Origin: Osedax fenrisi
Lineage: Eukaryota > Annelida > Polychaeta > Sabellida > Siboglinidae
Direction: 5' to 3'
NCBI GenBank assembly: GCA_964019155.1
Contig: OZ025240.1
Span: 46,212,354 to 46,276,353 of the forward strand
Length of the DNA stretch: 64,000 bases
Part shown: positions 1 to 10,849 of the stretch, piece after piece
Layout of the letters: each line of letters starts with the position of its first letter
Position numbering within the stretch: position 1 is the first letter of the stretch
Notes under the pieces: generated by a model
What the model was told of the DNA's origin: nothing
The model's input: the letters and a program-made list of their open reading frames with translations, nothing else
Database searches by the model: none
Made by a program: the position numbers and the translations under genes

Positions 1-640
1 ATTTTTTTTGCAATATGACATTTTAATAGCATATAGAATAAGTATGGTAATAATGAAAATCAGACAAATTAAATAGGTAATTTTTGTTCATATAAATGAA
101 ATTAAATTAACATAATTTCTAGGATTTTTTTAAAAACTCAAATATATGAACGACTTTTTTTATACTTTATTTGTATATCTAAAGAATATAAAAGGTAAAA
201 TTACAAAAAAAAGATATTTAATTCATACAAATATAATATTTATACTACCTTTATTATATTTTTTGGTAAAGGTATAATTAAGCACATATTTTTCTTCACT
301 TTTTATTATATTTTTTAGAAAACAATATCATATTTATTAGAATGAGAGCTAGGGATAAAAAATATTAAATAATTAAGTTGTAGCAACCTTTTCATATATT
401 TTCGTATATTTTCGTTCTAAATTATTGTACTATAATAGTTTTCGATGTAATATTTTACTAATTTTAACGGTCTTTCGCATAGTTAATATATATATTAAGC
501 TTATAAGCTTAAAGTGAGTATTTTGTTTGCATATTTCTTATAACATCTAAACGTAACCAAACATATCTTGGTCAGAATAATTGTTGTCAGATGATCACTG
601 TAAAGTATGTCCTATAGGTATTTGTTATGTTACTCGCGTA
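1..640. other. AT-rich DNA, no gene seen
   Basis: A/T-runs with frequent stops in all frames. No transposon ends, RNA gene or coding signature recognised. Confidence 0.6.
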
Positions 641-740
641 CCTCCTATTATAGTCACGTGACGTTTACATGAAACCAGAAAATGCGCATGACTGTAGTAC
701 GTTTCCCGTCACGTGTATACATTACTAGATAGGTGGCGAT
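641..740. promoter_or_regulatory. Cluster of E-boxes and promoter-type motifs
   Basis: Two CACGTG E-boxes (655-660 inside GTCACGTGAC, and 710-715), a TGCGCATG half NRF1-type site between them, and TAGGTGGCGATGG just downstream. Such motifs are typical of animal promoters, but no adjacent gene start is visible, so the regulatory role is inferred from motif density only. Confidence 0.3.
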
Positions 741-814
741 GGCTGTAATTAGCGTTGTTTATTATCGGCGATGTGTAACAATCTGTAACATATAACGTAC
801 ACACGTTAATTGTG

Positions 815-945
815 TACACACACACGCACGGAGTGGGTCCCACGCACACACCCACACATGCACACATGCACACATACACACACACGCATACACACCCACG
901 CACACCCCCATACACACATGCACACCCACACCCACATACACACAC
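815..945. repeat. (CACACGCA)-type simple repeat
   Basis: Imperfect CA/CG purine-pyrimidine alternation with CACCCA interruptions. It is open in several frames only because of its simple composition and is not coding. Confidence 0.85.
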
Positions 946-1054
946 GATAGGCATATGTATCACCTGTACATGATATATACAACATACTTTCTGTGTTTAC
1001 ACACCGATATGCATTGCGGATGATTACCGACATTATCGATATGTACATGTTTAT

Positions 1055-1157
1055 ACAAGCTCACTGAGTGTATACACACGTGATGTGTGTAGAATAACAT
1101 CACACGTACGATGTGTGATGTTATTATACACATTGTGTAAGAAATAAGTGAGCTTGT
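1055..1157. repeat. About 100-nt imperfect hairpin
   Basis: The outer arms ACAAGCTCACT (1055-1065) and AGTGAGCTTGT (1147-1157) are perfect complements. The inner arms ATAACATCACAC and GTGTGATGTTAT pair over 12 bp around a 7-nt loop, with a partly paired TACACA/TGTGTA section between. The size resembles a microRNA precursor or a tiny foldback element. No expression evidence is available. Confidence 0.5.
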
Positions 1158-1435
1158 TATTTAAGTATACGGCCACAATATATATATATATTATTATTTA
1201 TTATTTCCCATCTTAGAAATGCTGTACTCTTACCAAATGGCTATAATTTCCCTTTGAATCCACTCTAGTGTTAATAATTCCATGTTTGATCGAGAGCCGA
1301 TACTTTTGTATACACACACTTATATAAGATCTTCACTTCTAAATAGTATCCTAAGATCTATTGTATTGAGTTCAAACTATTACAGTGCCTACTGTTTATG
1401 TGTCTGACTCATTATCCTGCTGATCCACTTACCAG

Positions 1436-1436
<1 letters not shown>

Positions 1437-1477
<41 letters not shown>

Positions 1478-1562
1478 ATGTATAAGTGTGTGTATGTATG
1501 TACAATGTACATGTGTGTATATGTGTGTGTGTATATATGTGTGTATATATGTGTATATGTGT
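1437..1562. repeat. (TA)n followed by (TG)n compound microsatellite
   Basis: About 30 bp of TA repeats run directly into an imperfect TG/TATG tract. Confidence 0.9.
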
Positions 1563-1727
1563 TTCAAACATAATATGTATGCATGTGTATAGGTATTTGT
1601 AGAAATACCGACACACACATATATGTGTGAATTTGCTAACGATATGAAACATAGAATATATGTTTACGCATGTATACAATTAAATTAATTAATGGACATC
1701 TATCTACGTGTATTTAACATATATATT

Positions 1728-1788
1728 TGTGTGTATGTGTGTATGTGTGTGTGTGTATGTATGTGTGTATGTGTGTGTGTATGTGTGT

Positions 1789-1828
<40 letters not shown>
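1728..1828. repeat. (TG)n microsatellite
   Basis: TG dinucleotides with TATG interruptions, ending in about 30 bp of pure GT. Potential Z-DNA. Confidence 0.9.
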
Positions 1829-1832
<4 letters not shown>

Positions 1833-2007
1833 TAATGTATTATATAACTCAATACTATTATCTAATAATACGCGGTCGTTATTGTAGTTGCTGTAACAAT
1901 AGATGTAGTTAGCTGAAGATCCCTATAGACAATATCTCCATCATTATGTGTATACTCGGTTGGCTGTTCGGAAGATGCTCGCAGCATCTCTAATCGTAGT
2001 CCTGGAG

Positions 2008-2046
2008 TAGGGTATACCAGTAGGGTATACTAGTAGGGTACTATAG
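2008..2046. repeat. 13-bp tandem repeat, 3 copies
   Basis: TAGGGTATACCAG, TAGGGTATACTAG, then a degenerate third unit. Confidence 0.75.
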
Positions 2047-2333
2047 TACCTCTAGACGTAGGGTCGTAGTTATAGTAACACCTACATCCATTGTTATCCG
2101 CGCGTGGTTCCCTATTGTTATTGAGCTTTATTTACATGCTAAATAAGTGATGCTAACTTTTACGGCGCCAGTTTTAAAACGTTCGCCCCCTATAGGGGTA
2201 TACTTTCTATATATAGAAAATATATAAAAGTATACTTTCTCAAATATAGCTATCGAATGTCTTACTTATTGCCCAACATGTATGTGTACGCAGACTTTAG
2301 ACGCCACATTCGTACGTTCACGTATACATATTA

Positions 2334-2447
2334 CCACACACACGCACACGCACACGCACACACACACACATACACATACACACGCACACACACACACACA
2401 CACGCACACACACACATATATATATATATATAAATATATATATATAC
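2334..2447. repeat. (CA)n then (TA)n compound microsatellite
   Basis: About 80 bp of CA with CG interruptions followed by about 30 bp of TA. Confidence 0.9.
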
Positions 2448-2582
2448 AACTCATAATTATTACACTTATATATATTATATCTTATGAGATTTTCTAGGTA
2501 AACACAAATTCAATTCCATGCCACCTCCCACACGTTGTTATACCTATAGGTATATATATATACACACATACACATGTGCACA

Positions 2583-2628
2583 CGTATATAGACACGCCCC
2601 CGCGTATATAGACACGCCCCCGCGTATA
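2583..2628. repeat. 20-bp tandem repeat with GC-box core
   Basis: Two full units and one partial unit of CGTATATAGACACGCCCCCG. The CGCCCCCG core resembles EGR/KLF sites; function unknown. Confidence 0.7.
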
Positions 2629-2807
2629 TTTAATTGAACATCCGGTATAAAGGAAATAATAAAATGTAATATTACTTCATGGATATAGTCACAACATCCG
2701 GTGACAATTAAACTTGTTCTAATGTGTTCTAGTATGTTCTAATGTAATATAGGGTAATATGTTATGCAATACGTGCAGATAACCTAGTAAGATGAAATAG
2801 TGAGATA

Positions 2808-2808
2808 A

Positions 2809-2851
<43 letters not shown>

Positions 2852-2858
2852 CTATAAT

Positions 2859-2928
<70 letters not shown>

Positions 2929-2970
2929 TAATATCTATTATGATATATATAATATATCTATAATAATAAA
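2808..2970. repeat. Long (TA)n tract with TATAAT interruptions
   Basis: Two TA tracts, the longer about 60 bp, separated by TATCTATAATAATAA. Confidence 0.9.
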
Positions 2971-3418
2971 TGGTTTATAAATTTATTATAATCTATTATG
3001 AATATAAATTATTGTATATATTATTATTTCTCATACTAATATCACAGATTTTTCTAATGATTGCTTCGCAAAATCTTTTCTAATATCATACTATCTTCCT
3101 GTATGTCTCATTGTACATTGTACATATATATATATATACATATCACTAATAACTAATAACTCGTAAATAAATAAATAAAAACCAAAAAGACTAAAGTATT
3201 ATTCTTTTAAAATCAGTATAAATTAGCTAATATCAAAATTAGTAAAACTAATCATTTTTAAAATAAGCTCATAATGAAGTTTATCTGTATATTGGTAGCT
3301 ATAGTGGTTGTAGTGGTAGTGGTTGGATGTCCGTAGTAATAGTAGTAGTAGTAGTAGTAGTGGTTGTAGGGTTAGTAGGGTGGTTATAGGTGGTACTACT
3401 TTCACCGCTATCACCCCT

Positions 3419-3448
3419 TAGTATACTTAACTATAGTTAAGTATACTA
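3419..3448. repeat. 30-bp perfect palindrome
   Basis: Perfect dyad centred on CTATAG, with flanks GTATACTTAA and TTAAGTATAC. Confidence 0.85.
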
Positions 3449-3786
3449 TACACAATCTGTTGATGTTTTGAATATTGTGAAATAACACAAGTGTAACGTT
3501 AGCAGATTAATACAATGTGTGTTTCTAAAAAATCATTCTAATATAAATTATATATATATATATTAATTTATTATTATTATTATCAAATTTAGGTTTTTAC
3601 ATCATGATGTATAGAAGCATTATTATAGAATTATAGAAACAGAGCTTTTCGAGATAATTACTTTTTAATTAGCCGCATAAATATGCGGTCCTATACTGTC
3701 CTATAATGTATTAATTTATATTATTTCTCATTTCTAAAAGCTGGTATTACATTTGTGTTATACTGTAAATTATTTAATTTCCGAAT

Positions 3787-3841
3787 ATTAGTAGTAACTT
3801 TTCTATTATTAGTAGTAACTTTTCTATTATTAGTAGTAATT
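3787..3841. repeat. 21-bp tandem repeat
   Basis: ATTAGTAGTAACTTTTCTATT repeated 2.6 times with a 21-bp period. Confidence 0.75.
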
Positions 3842-4155
3842 ATATACCTTAATATAGCTACTATAGAATATTATTTACAAATATAAGCATTTTTAAAACA
3901 ATATCTGATTATCACACTAGATATCGTAAGTGAAGAAATGTGTATTACAAATAAAGGAACAGTCATCGTGATGTTGATGTTTGTTATTGTTAAACTTATA
4001 TTATAATAGCGTGCACGTATGATATTATCTGATATGAATCTATACTGACACTAATTGTTATTACTGTTTAATAAAAAGTCATACATATGCATTTATATAT
4101 ATATATATATAATTTTTATATCAATCTTGTTCAATATTGTATCTATATTATATCT

Positions 4156-4222
4156 ATGCGTGTATGCGTGTATGCGTGTGTGCGTGTGTGCGTGTGTGCG
4201 TGTATGCGTGTGTGCGTGTGTG
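4156..4222. repeat. (GTGTGC/GTATGC)n simple repeat
   Basis: Alternating purine-pyrimidine tract with regular CG steps. Potential Z-DNA, not coding. Confidence 0.85.
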
Positions 4223-4359
4223 ACATACACGCTACTCTGTATGTGTATATAATTCATTACTATAACATTGTGTATAAGATAATTGGCCCACATTTAATAT
4301 ATTGCGTAACACCACTCACTATAATTACGTAATTAAGGCACACACACACACAGACACAC

Positions 4360-4440
4360 ACGGTCACGTGATGTTACATCATCACGTGATGAATATCGAT
4401 ACGCATGCGTTATGTCATCGGTATGCGCATGCGCAACACA
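4360..4440. promoter_or_regulatory. E-box pair plus perfect NRF1 palindrome
   Basis: CACGTG at 4375-4380 and 4383-4388 forms an inverted repeat with ATGTTACATCAT between and around the sites. The exact NRF1 consensus palindrome TGCGCATGCGCA lies at 4424-4435. The motifs are seen directly; a promoter role is inferred from their use in animal promoters. No start codon with coding continuation is visible nearby. Confidence 0.4.
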
Positions 4441-4668
4441 CTGTGCGTATGTGTATACGTGTGTGTATATGTGTATATGTGTGTATGTATGTTTGAAATC
4501 CATGTTAGTCGAGTATCTGATTTATACGAATAGTAATCGATATCCATATAAGGCATGGCTATTGTTATCTATGTTCGTTGTAGTGTAATTGACTATCAAT
4601 AATGTATATGAAATATGAATGCAATTAGTATATTGTTAATTTGTTAATTAATTATATTGAGAACATAT

Positions 4669-4671
<3 letters not shown>

Positions 4672-4734
<63 letters not shown>
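4672..4734. repeat. (TA)n microsatellite
   Basis: About 63 bp of uninterrupted TA. Confidence 0.95.
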
Positions 4735-4736
<2 letters not shown>

Positions 4737-4765
4737 TTGATGTGCAACTATTTGTTTTGATTATA

Positions 4766-4787
4766 TGATCGGAGATATCTCCGATCA
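4766..4787. repeat. 22-bp perfect palindrome
   Basis: TGATCGGAGAT followed by its exact complement ATCTCCGATCA. Confidence 0.85.
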
Positions 4788-4789
4788 CG

Positions 4790-5698
4790 ATCACGTATCG
4801 ATTAACGCTTGCATTGTCAATAGTTTATTCAATCATTTTCTTATACTTGATCATGATGATTTGTTAATGGTCAACCATTACATCATCGTACGATGGTCAT
4901 TACGTGAGCATTACCATGGTATACACTAGTGATACCCGATTGACAATTTCGTGTTTATCAGTGTGTACAATATAGTATATATATTTATAATAATAAATAA
5001 TCAAATTAGATTTGGCAATTGCATGGGTGAAGGAAGAAGCAGGTCTTATTATAAATATATATATATATTTTGAAAATATAAATATTACATATAATATGAT
5101 ATAATATATCTATAAAAAATGATTGGCATATATGCTTTATAATATATATTATCGACATGTTATTTGTTGAACTCCATACAATGGATAATAATACTATACA
5201 ATATGTATACAATATGTATACCTATGAGACACCTATTCAATACCCTCTCCCGATATAGCTAACATTATTTTATATTTAATATTATAATAAGTATATTAAT
5301 AATATTATAAATCATATGTGAATATATCCTTTATTAATAATCTTTATATACTATTGTGTAATGTATTATAGCAATAGTAGGTTTTACCTATAGGTAAAAC
5401 CTACTATAGTTTTTAGAATATAATAATGTATATATAGTCTTAATTATAGACTGATATAAAAAACCCATATAAAATTCCAGGTGTAAAGCGTACACTGTAC
5501 GGTAACCTAATTAATTAACCTATATATTATATTATATTATATATATATAATTTATAAATTCCTATGTGCATCAATCATTTCATCATAGATCGATGATCGT
5601 CTACTTGATTACGATCACGATCAATATCAAAATCATTTCTAATAATTTATTTAACATATCAAATATTAGACGATCATGATCGAGAATTGTTCCCACCA

Positions 5699-5700
<2 letters not shown>
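4790..5700. other. AT-rich DNA rich in GATC-type dyads, no gene
   Basis: Many short palindromes (ATCGTACGAT, TACCATGGTA, GATCATGATC). No coding or transposon signature recognised. Confidence 0.5.
5374..5407. repeat. 34-bp perfect palindrome
   Basis: Perfect dyad centred on CCTATAGG, with arms ATAGTAGGTTTTA and TAAAACCTACTAT. Confidence 0.85.

Positions 5701-5701
<1 letters not shown>

Positions 5702-5757
<56 letters not shown>
5702..5757. repeat. (TA)n microsatellite
   Basis: About 56 bp of uninterrupted TA. Confidence 0.95.
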
Positions 5758-5763
<6 letters not shown>

Positions 5764-6196
5764 TGTATATTATTTTTATTGTTATTTTATTTTGGTGAAA
5801 TCCTTTTATCTCATCCAGGAACTTAGATCACTTATAACCATGTGTCTCTAATATCCGTTTTGTGAATTCGAAGCCGCTATCGATAGATTATTTTAGGGTA
5901 TACATGGTTTTAACAAGAGCCATATAAGATAACTTCTGAATAATAATGTAAGACCCACTTTAATGGTCCGGTCGAGTCCTACTACTTGTGTGTCTGATAC
6001 TATAAATATATATATATATATATATATAAAGTATATATACTTTATACATATATAATAAATACCGGTTTAAAGCAGATAACATTTGCATCCATTATATAAA
6101 CAAGGTTTACTTGCTTTACTCACTATCGTGTTATTGAACACCATCATTACGTTATATATAGATATCATCATAGATGAAACCAGAATTTATTTACAT

Positions 6197-6198
<2 letters not shown>

Positions 6199-6257
<59 letters not shown>
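6199..6257. repeat. (TA)n microsatellite
   Basis: About 59 bp of uninterrupted TA. Confidence 0.95.
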
Positions 6258-6260
<3 letters not shown>

Positions 6261-6396
6261 ATATGTAACTGTAGTTATATATGACGATATATGACGAGAT
6301 TAAATATTATGAGATAATACGACGAGATCAGATCAGATAATATGTATATAACTAAGTATTTCTTCTTTTAATTGATGATGTCGATTTAATTCAAAG

Positions 6397-6421
6397 TATA
6401 CTCTCCCCTACAGTGTACAAT
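6397..6421. repeat. Duplicate of the right end of the neighbouring TIR element
   Basis: ACTCTCCCCTACAGTGTACA here matches the right end plus outside flank of the element ending at 7430 (one A/C difference). The match includes bases outside that element, so this may be the remnant of another copy that used a similar site. Confidence 0.45.
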
Positions 6422-6468
6422 AAGCATCGCATACTATGTCTCACTGTTATGTAATATAATTATTTGTA

Positions 6469-7430
6469 GGGGAGAGTACTCGAATACCGACACCCTAACA
6501 ATAAATCACCATAACTTTATTATTTCTCAATTAAATATTTCCAAATTTTATTTATAAATATATTAAGTAGGTATAAACATATAATAGTTATTTTAAAATT
6601 TAATTTAGTATTTTAACTCTGAGATAACAGTGGTGTCGATATTACAGGCACTGCCTCAAATACCAACACCTTGGCACATAATATCGACACCCTAAATATA
6701 TCGATATTTAGATATAACATATATTATTTAATATCCACTATCCAATCAGAATTAAATGCGCATTATTTTTAGTTAACACACGCAATTCATACGTTTTTGT
6801 CCTATAATTAATTTTCTAAAATATTTATATTTTATATTATATTATAAATATTAAGTTTTAAATTACATAATGCGAATATTACGCGTACATAGGAGATTTA
6901 TATAGTTTCTGAAAGACTATTTAATTCAAAGTAGAATCAATTCCAAGTATATGTGTATATTATTAGGTATGTCTATTAATTTATGAATATTATCATAGCG
7001 CACGAACATTATAAATAACGCTGATTGGTTAAAGGGTGTCGATATTACGTGCAATTAGGGTGTCGGTATTATGAAAATGTATGTTGCTTAACTTTGTAAC
7101 AAATTATGAAAAATACAAAATCTTTTCTGCACATTGTAAAATATAATTAGATATATACGATATATTTAAAATATTTAAATATATAAATTTGATGATTGAG
7201 AATCGATATTGTACTTCAAAAATTTCTTAAATTTAGAGTTGTAACGAAAAAATCAGTTTTTTGTTTATAATTAAAAAAATATAAATATTTAAAAAAAAAT
7301 TATACTTATTTGAATTAGAATTATATTGATTATCATTTCATACATTAATTATTTTTTGATTGGAATTATATTTTAGGAGATCTCTAGGGTATCGATATTA
7401 CGTGCATGTCGATATTAGAGCACTCTACCC
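6469..7430. mobile_element. TA-flanked TIR element, GTGTCGATATT family
   Basis: 962 bp, flanked by TA on both sides. The ends GGGGAGAGTACTC and, inverted, GGGTAGAGTGCTC form the terminal inverted repeat. A word of the form GTGTCG(A/G)TATTA recurs in both orientations near the left end (6482-6494), at 6632-6690, at 7034-7073 and at the right end (7387-7419). The inner boxes CCAATCAG and GCTGATTGGTTA flank the AT-rich core and are shared with the GTGTCCGTATT family at 26.7, 52.0, 53.6, 54.9 and 60.1 kb. No transposase is encoded, so the copy is non-autonomous. A TA target duplication would fit Tc1/mariner-like mobilisation, but the superfamily is inference. Confidence 0.75.
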
Positions 7431-7432
7431 TA

Positions 7433-8405
7433 CAGTGTACAATGTACATTATGATAGAGAGTTTTGGTAACCTTTTTAGAAAAATTCCACTTATCTCGGA
7501 ATAACTCCTCTTAATCATTCCAGATATTATACTAAAAATTGAAAACCGACACAAATTCAGAAATCAATAACAATAATAAAAAAATAGGAATTTACATTGA
7601 AAAATAACGAACCAATTTAAATAACTGATGAAAGGAAAAATTGTGTACAAATAATATTTTGCCTTTTATCAAGTATGTTATATGAAACACCCTTATAAAA
7701 TATTAAAAAAAAAATGTATAATAATTAAATCTAATTTTAATTTAATCTGTCAATTTTTTCTAAATGGAAAAAAATGGAATATTAAATAAATATGTATATC
7801 ATTATATAAACATAACATTATAAAAATTAATATAAAAATAGCATATACTTATTAAAAAAAAGTAAGTTTTATTGAGAAATTAAACAAAACAATCAATTTG
7901 TTAGTAAACTAGTCGTAATATTTTGTTTGAAGAAAAATAAATATATTTTTTATTATTATGTATTTTAAATATACATTATAGACTCACAACAAAATGTGAT
8001 ACTTAATTCAAGTAATTTATCAAAATAATAGAATAGTCATTAGTCATTTAATAAATTTAAAAAGTCCACTTAATTTGAATACTTTATTAATATTATAATA
8101 TATCTATACATTTATATGACAAATATTTAATTGTTATGAAACACGACATACAGTGTATATACACTTGTATATCACATATGTGATATATCATAAACTAATA
8201 CATAAAAAACAAGTAAAACATAATTTAAATCTTAACATTAAATCATAAATTCAAATATTTCTTCATTAAAGTGCGTATTTCTTTATCAATATTAAATATG
8301 TTGTGATGACTCTTCACAAATATGTTTATTATATAATAAGTGTTTACCTAGTGTGAGTGAGATAGCAACACTTTCAAAAATAGTCTATAGACACTAGAAT
8401 ACGCT
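7433..8405. other. AT-rich DNA, no gene seen
   Basis: Very low G+C with A/T runs. One 20-bp palindrome (TATATCACAT and its complement) near 8170. No coding or element ends recognised. Confidence 0.55.
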
Positions 8406-8409
8406 CGTG

Positions 8410-8460
8410 TACATTGTACACTGTACACTGTACACTGTACACTGTACACTGTACAATGTA
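8410..8460. repeat. 7-bp tandem repeat (ACTGTAC)n
   Basis: About six head-to-tail copies of ACTGTAC bordered by ACATTGTACA and TGTACAATGT, making the whole tract roughly self-complementary. Confidence 0.85.
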
Positions 8461-8839
8461 AAGTGTATATTTGATATTGTAATGTAACTTGTAAATTGTA
8501 TAGTGTACATTCATTTAATAAAATTGTACATTGTATATTTTAAATTGTAAATACAGAATTATATCACATATCAAATGGTATTTAAAATAAATACTTTAAA
8601 ACGTGTATTTATTTAGATATTTAAAAAATATATATATACATGTTATATATAAATAAATAATGTATATATATATATATTAATATATACTGTATAAAACATA
8701 TACTGTAGGTGAGATGTGAGTAGAATAATTATAGCCGCATCACCCAATATTATGTAATATATTATTTCATTATAATCGACTTAAACGAGTGTGCACGATC
8801 ATGAGGTAATACGTATAGGGCGTGCTGTAATACTCGGTC

Positions 8840-8965
8840 GTGTGATGACGTAATCCGCCGGCTAGCGAGTCACGTGGTCACGTGTTACGAAGGACACGAC
8901 GGCGAGGACATAACCTGGTCACGTGCGATCGTGCCGTTTCCCCGTTTCTAGGTGGCGCTGCATTA
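8840..8965. promoter_or_regulatory. GC-richer patch with three E-boxes, CRE-like and CTCF-like motifs
   Basis: TGATGACGTAAT (CRE/ATF-like), CACGTG at 8871-8876, 8879-8884 and 8920-8925, then TAGGTGGCGCTG at about 8950. Local G+C is far above the surroundings and CpG is retained. An open plus-strand frame crosses the patch but runs into a 13-bp tandem repeat, so I do not call a protein. Promoter or enhancer identity is inferred. Confidence 0.4.
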
Positions 8966-9039
8966 GCTGCATGCACTATTCTAGTGTATAAACGATATTT
9001 AATGATATCAGATTTGCCGGACATAATGCACCATACACG

Positions 9040-9205
9040 TTCCTCATACACGTGCATCGTGTACATGCATCATGTACGTGCATCACGACGTGCATCATAC
9101 ACGTGCATCATACACATGCATCATGTACATGCATCACGTACGTGCATCATACACGTGCATCATATACATGCATCATGTACATGCATCATGTAATTGTATC
9201 ATACA
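9040..9205. repeat. 13-bp tandem array (GCATCATACACGT-like)
   Basis: About a dozen units of GCATCATACACGT and variants. CACGTG and ACATGT/GTACGT dyads alternate every 13 bp. The open His/Met/Cys-rich frames are by-products of the repeat. Confidence 0.85.
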
Positions 9206-9254
9206 CATGTAACACATACGTGCTACAAGAACGAGGTGCATAACGTAGTGTAAT

Positions 9255-9325
9255 CACACACACCCACACCCACACCCACACACACACACGTATACACACA
9301 CAGACACACATACGTATACACACCT
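9255..9325. repeat. (CA)n/(CCCACA)n simple repeat
   Basis: CACACCCACACCCACACC passing into CA and CACGTATACACA. Confidence 0.85.
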
Positions 9326-9379
9326 TGTGTATTGCGTGCTGTAAGTTGTACGTGAGTGTGTTATACATATTATAAATAA

Positions 9380-9499
9380 GTATACTATAGGTATATAATA
9401 TACGTATACTATAGGTATATAATATATGTATACTATAGGTATATAATATATGTATACTATATGTGTATAATATACGTATACTATATGTGTATAATATAA
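9380..9499. repeat. 24-bp tandem repeat, 5 copies
   Basis: Unit starts GTATACTATA(G/T) at 9380, 9404, 9428, 9452 and 9476, an exact 24-bp period. Units 1-3 carry GGTATAT and units 4-5 GTGTAT at the same place. Confidence 0.9.
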
Positions 9500-9555
9500 C
9501 GGTTAATATTATTATTCGCGTATATTACTTATTATATTATTTTGCATATCGGAAA

Positions 9556-9625
9556 TCTCGCTCTATCTCGAGCGATATCGTGGCGAGATCTCGCGCTATC
9601 TCGAGCGATATCTCGCGAGATTCCC
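9556..9625. promoter_or_regulatory. TCTCGCGAGA (BANP-type) cluster
   Basis: The exact palindrome TCTCGCGAGA lies at 9611-9620, preceded by two copies of CTATCTCGAGCGATATC (9563-9579 and 9596-9612) and a GCGAGATCTCGC dyad. TCTCGCGAGA is a known CpG-promoter element bound by BANP in vertebrates. No convincing coding start follows, so function is inferred from the motif alone. Confidence 0.45.
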
Positions 9626-9752
9626 GTAGAACGCCGCATCGGAAATCGTTTCCTATGACGTAACAAATCATTTCCTGCGAATAGAGCATTCCCGTGTTCA
9701 ACACGTTCACATGTCGATATGACATTACGTAACCGGTAATGTATGCTATTAG

Positions 9753-9757
<5 letters not shown>

Positions 9758-9816
<59 letters not shown>
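9758..9816. repeat. (TA)n(GT)n microsatellite
   Basis: About 51 bp of TA followed by GTGTGTGT. Confidence 0.95.
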
Positions 9817-9829
9817 AATATGAATTGCG

Positions 9830-10700
9830 TAATGTAACAAGTATTTATTTATTATTATTAAATATAACATATCATATAAACGAATTACACAGCATTACAG
9901 CAGAATAATTCGTGCATTTTCATATTAAAAATAATTTGATATATTGAATATGAGTTCTCATGATTTTATATATATATTGCATGTATTACGTGATGTTGGT
10001 ATATTACATAATATACGTATACTAGTAACAATAATCAGACTCCTCGCTATGCTGGAGTTCACTAAAGTAGTATGCATGTCCCCATTGTTTGTGTAAACAC
10101 GAACCTTATTGCTGTACAATGCTGTACATATTTGTATACTATATATAGTATTATATATAATATATTATATATAATATCCATTAATAGCCGTCGATAGATG
10201 ATATTCGTGGTACCGTATACGGTGATACTATAGTCTCATATGTTTGCGGGTGATTTTAAGATGTATAATATGTCCAAATCTACTATAGTATATTATAAGA
10301 GAATTAAGATTACACATTATTGTTTATCACAAGTAATTAAGTTCGAGCTACGGTCTGGGAGATATACATATAGGTATACTTAACTCTCTTCGAGTAACTA
10401 CTTCTTAATAGTAGTAGTACTTAATAGTAGTAAAGTCATTGTTTTACTTACGTGTACCTCAAAGTTTCCCGTTCGCAGTGTCGTGTTAGATAACTATTGC
10501 ATAACTCCAGCCGCCTAACGTGTAGGTTTTAGATCTCGTATCAAACATATCACACACATATCTAGAGTTATTAATATATATAATAGCAATTCTATATAGT
10601 TCATAAAGACTCGGAAATTTACAAATCGGCAATCTAGCTATATGTATATTCGGAATGATGTTATTCTCTCTCGCCTTTGCCATTGTTCCACATTATTAAT
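9830..10700. other. AT-rich DNA, no gene seen
   Basis: Contains short dyads such as ACCGTATACGGT near 10.2 kb. No coding or transposon evidence. Confidence 0.5.
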
Positions 10701-10709
10701 ATTCGTCCG

Positions 10710-10712
<3 letters not shown>

Positions 10713-10741
<29 letters not shown>
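10713..10741. repeat. (TA)n microsatellite
   Basis: About 29 bp of TA. Confidence 0.9.
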
Positions 10742-10744
<3 letters not shown>

Positions 10745-10849
10745 TAGTATACTTTAAACTTGTAACCCGCTGCATATATCGTTTTAACCAAACTTGATAT
10801 ATATTAAATTAAACAGAGGATGACCTCATCATGATTTCATATATAGTGA

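Larger units (their letters stand above)
2971..4080. other. AT-rich DNA with minor repeats, no gene
   Basis: Contains a (GTA)n tract at 3333-3361, a 30-bp palindrome and a 21-bp tandem repeat (listed separately). Nothing coding recognised. Confidence 0.5.

Noticed and set aside
806..1048. Cys/Val-rich proteins on the minus strand
   Set aside because: Translation of a CA/CG simple repeat.
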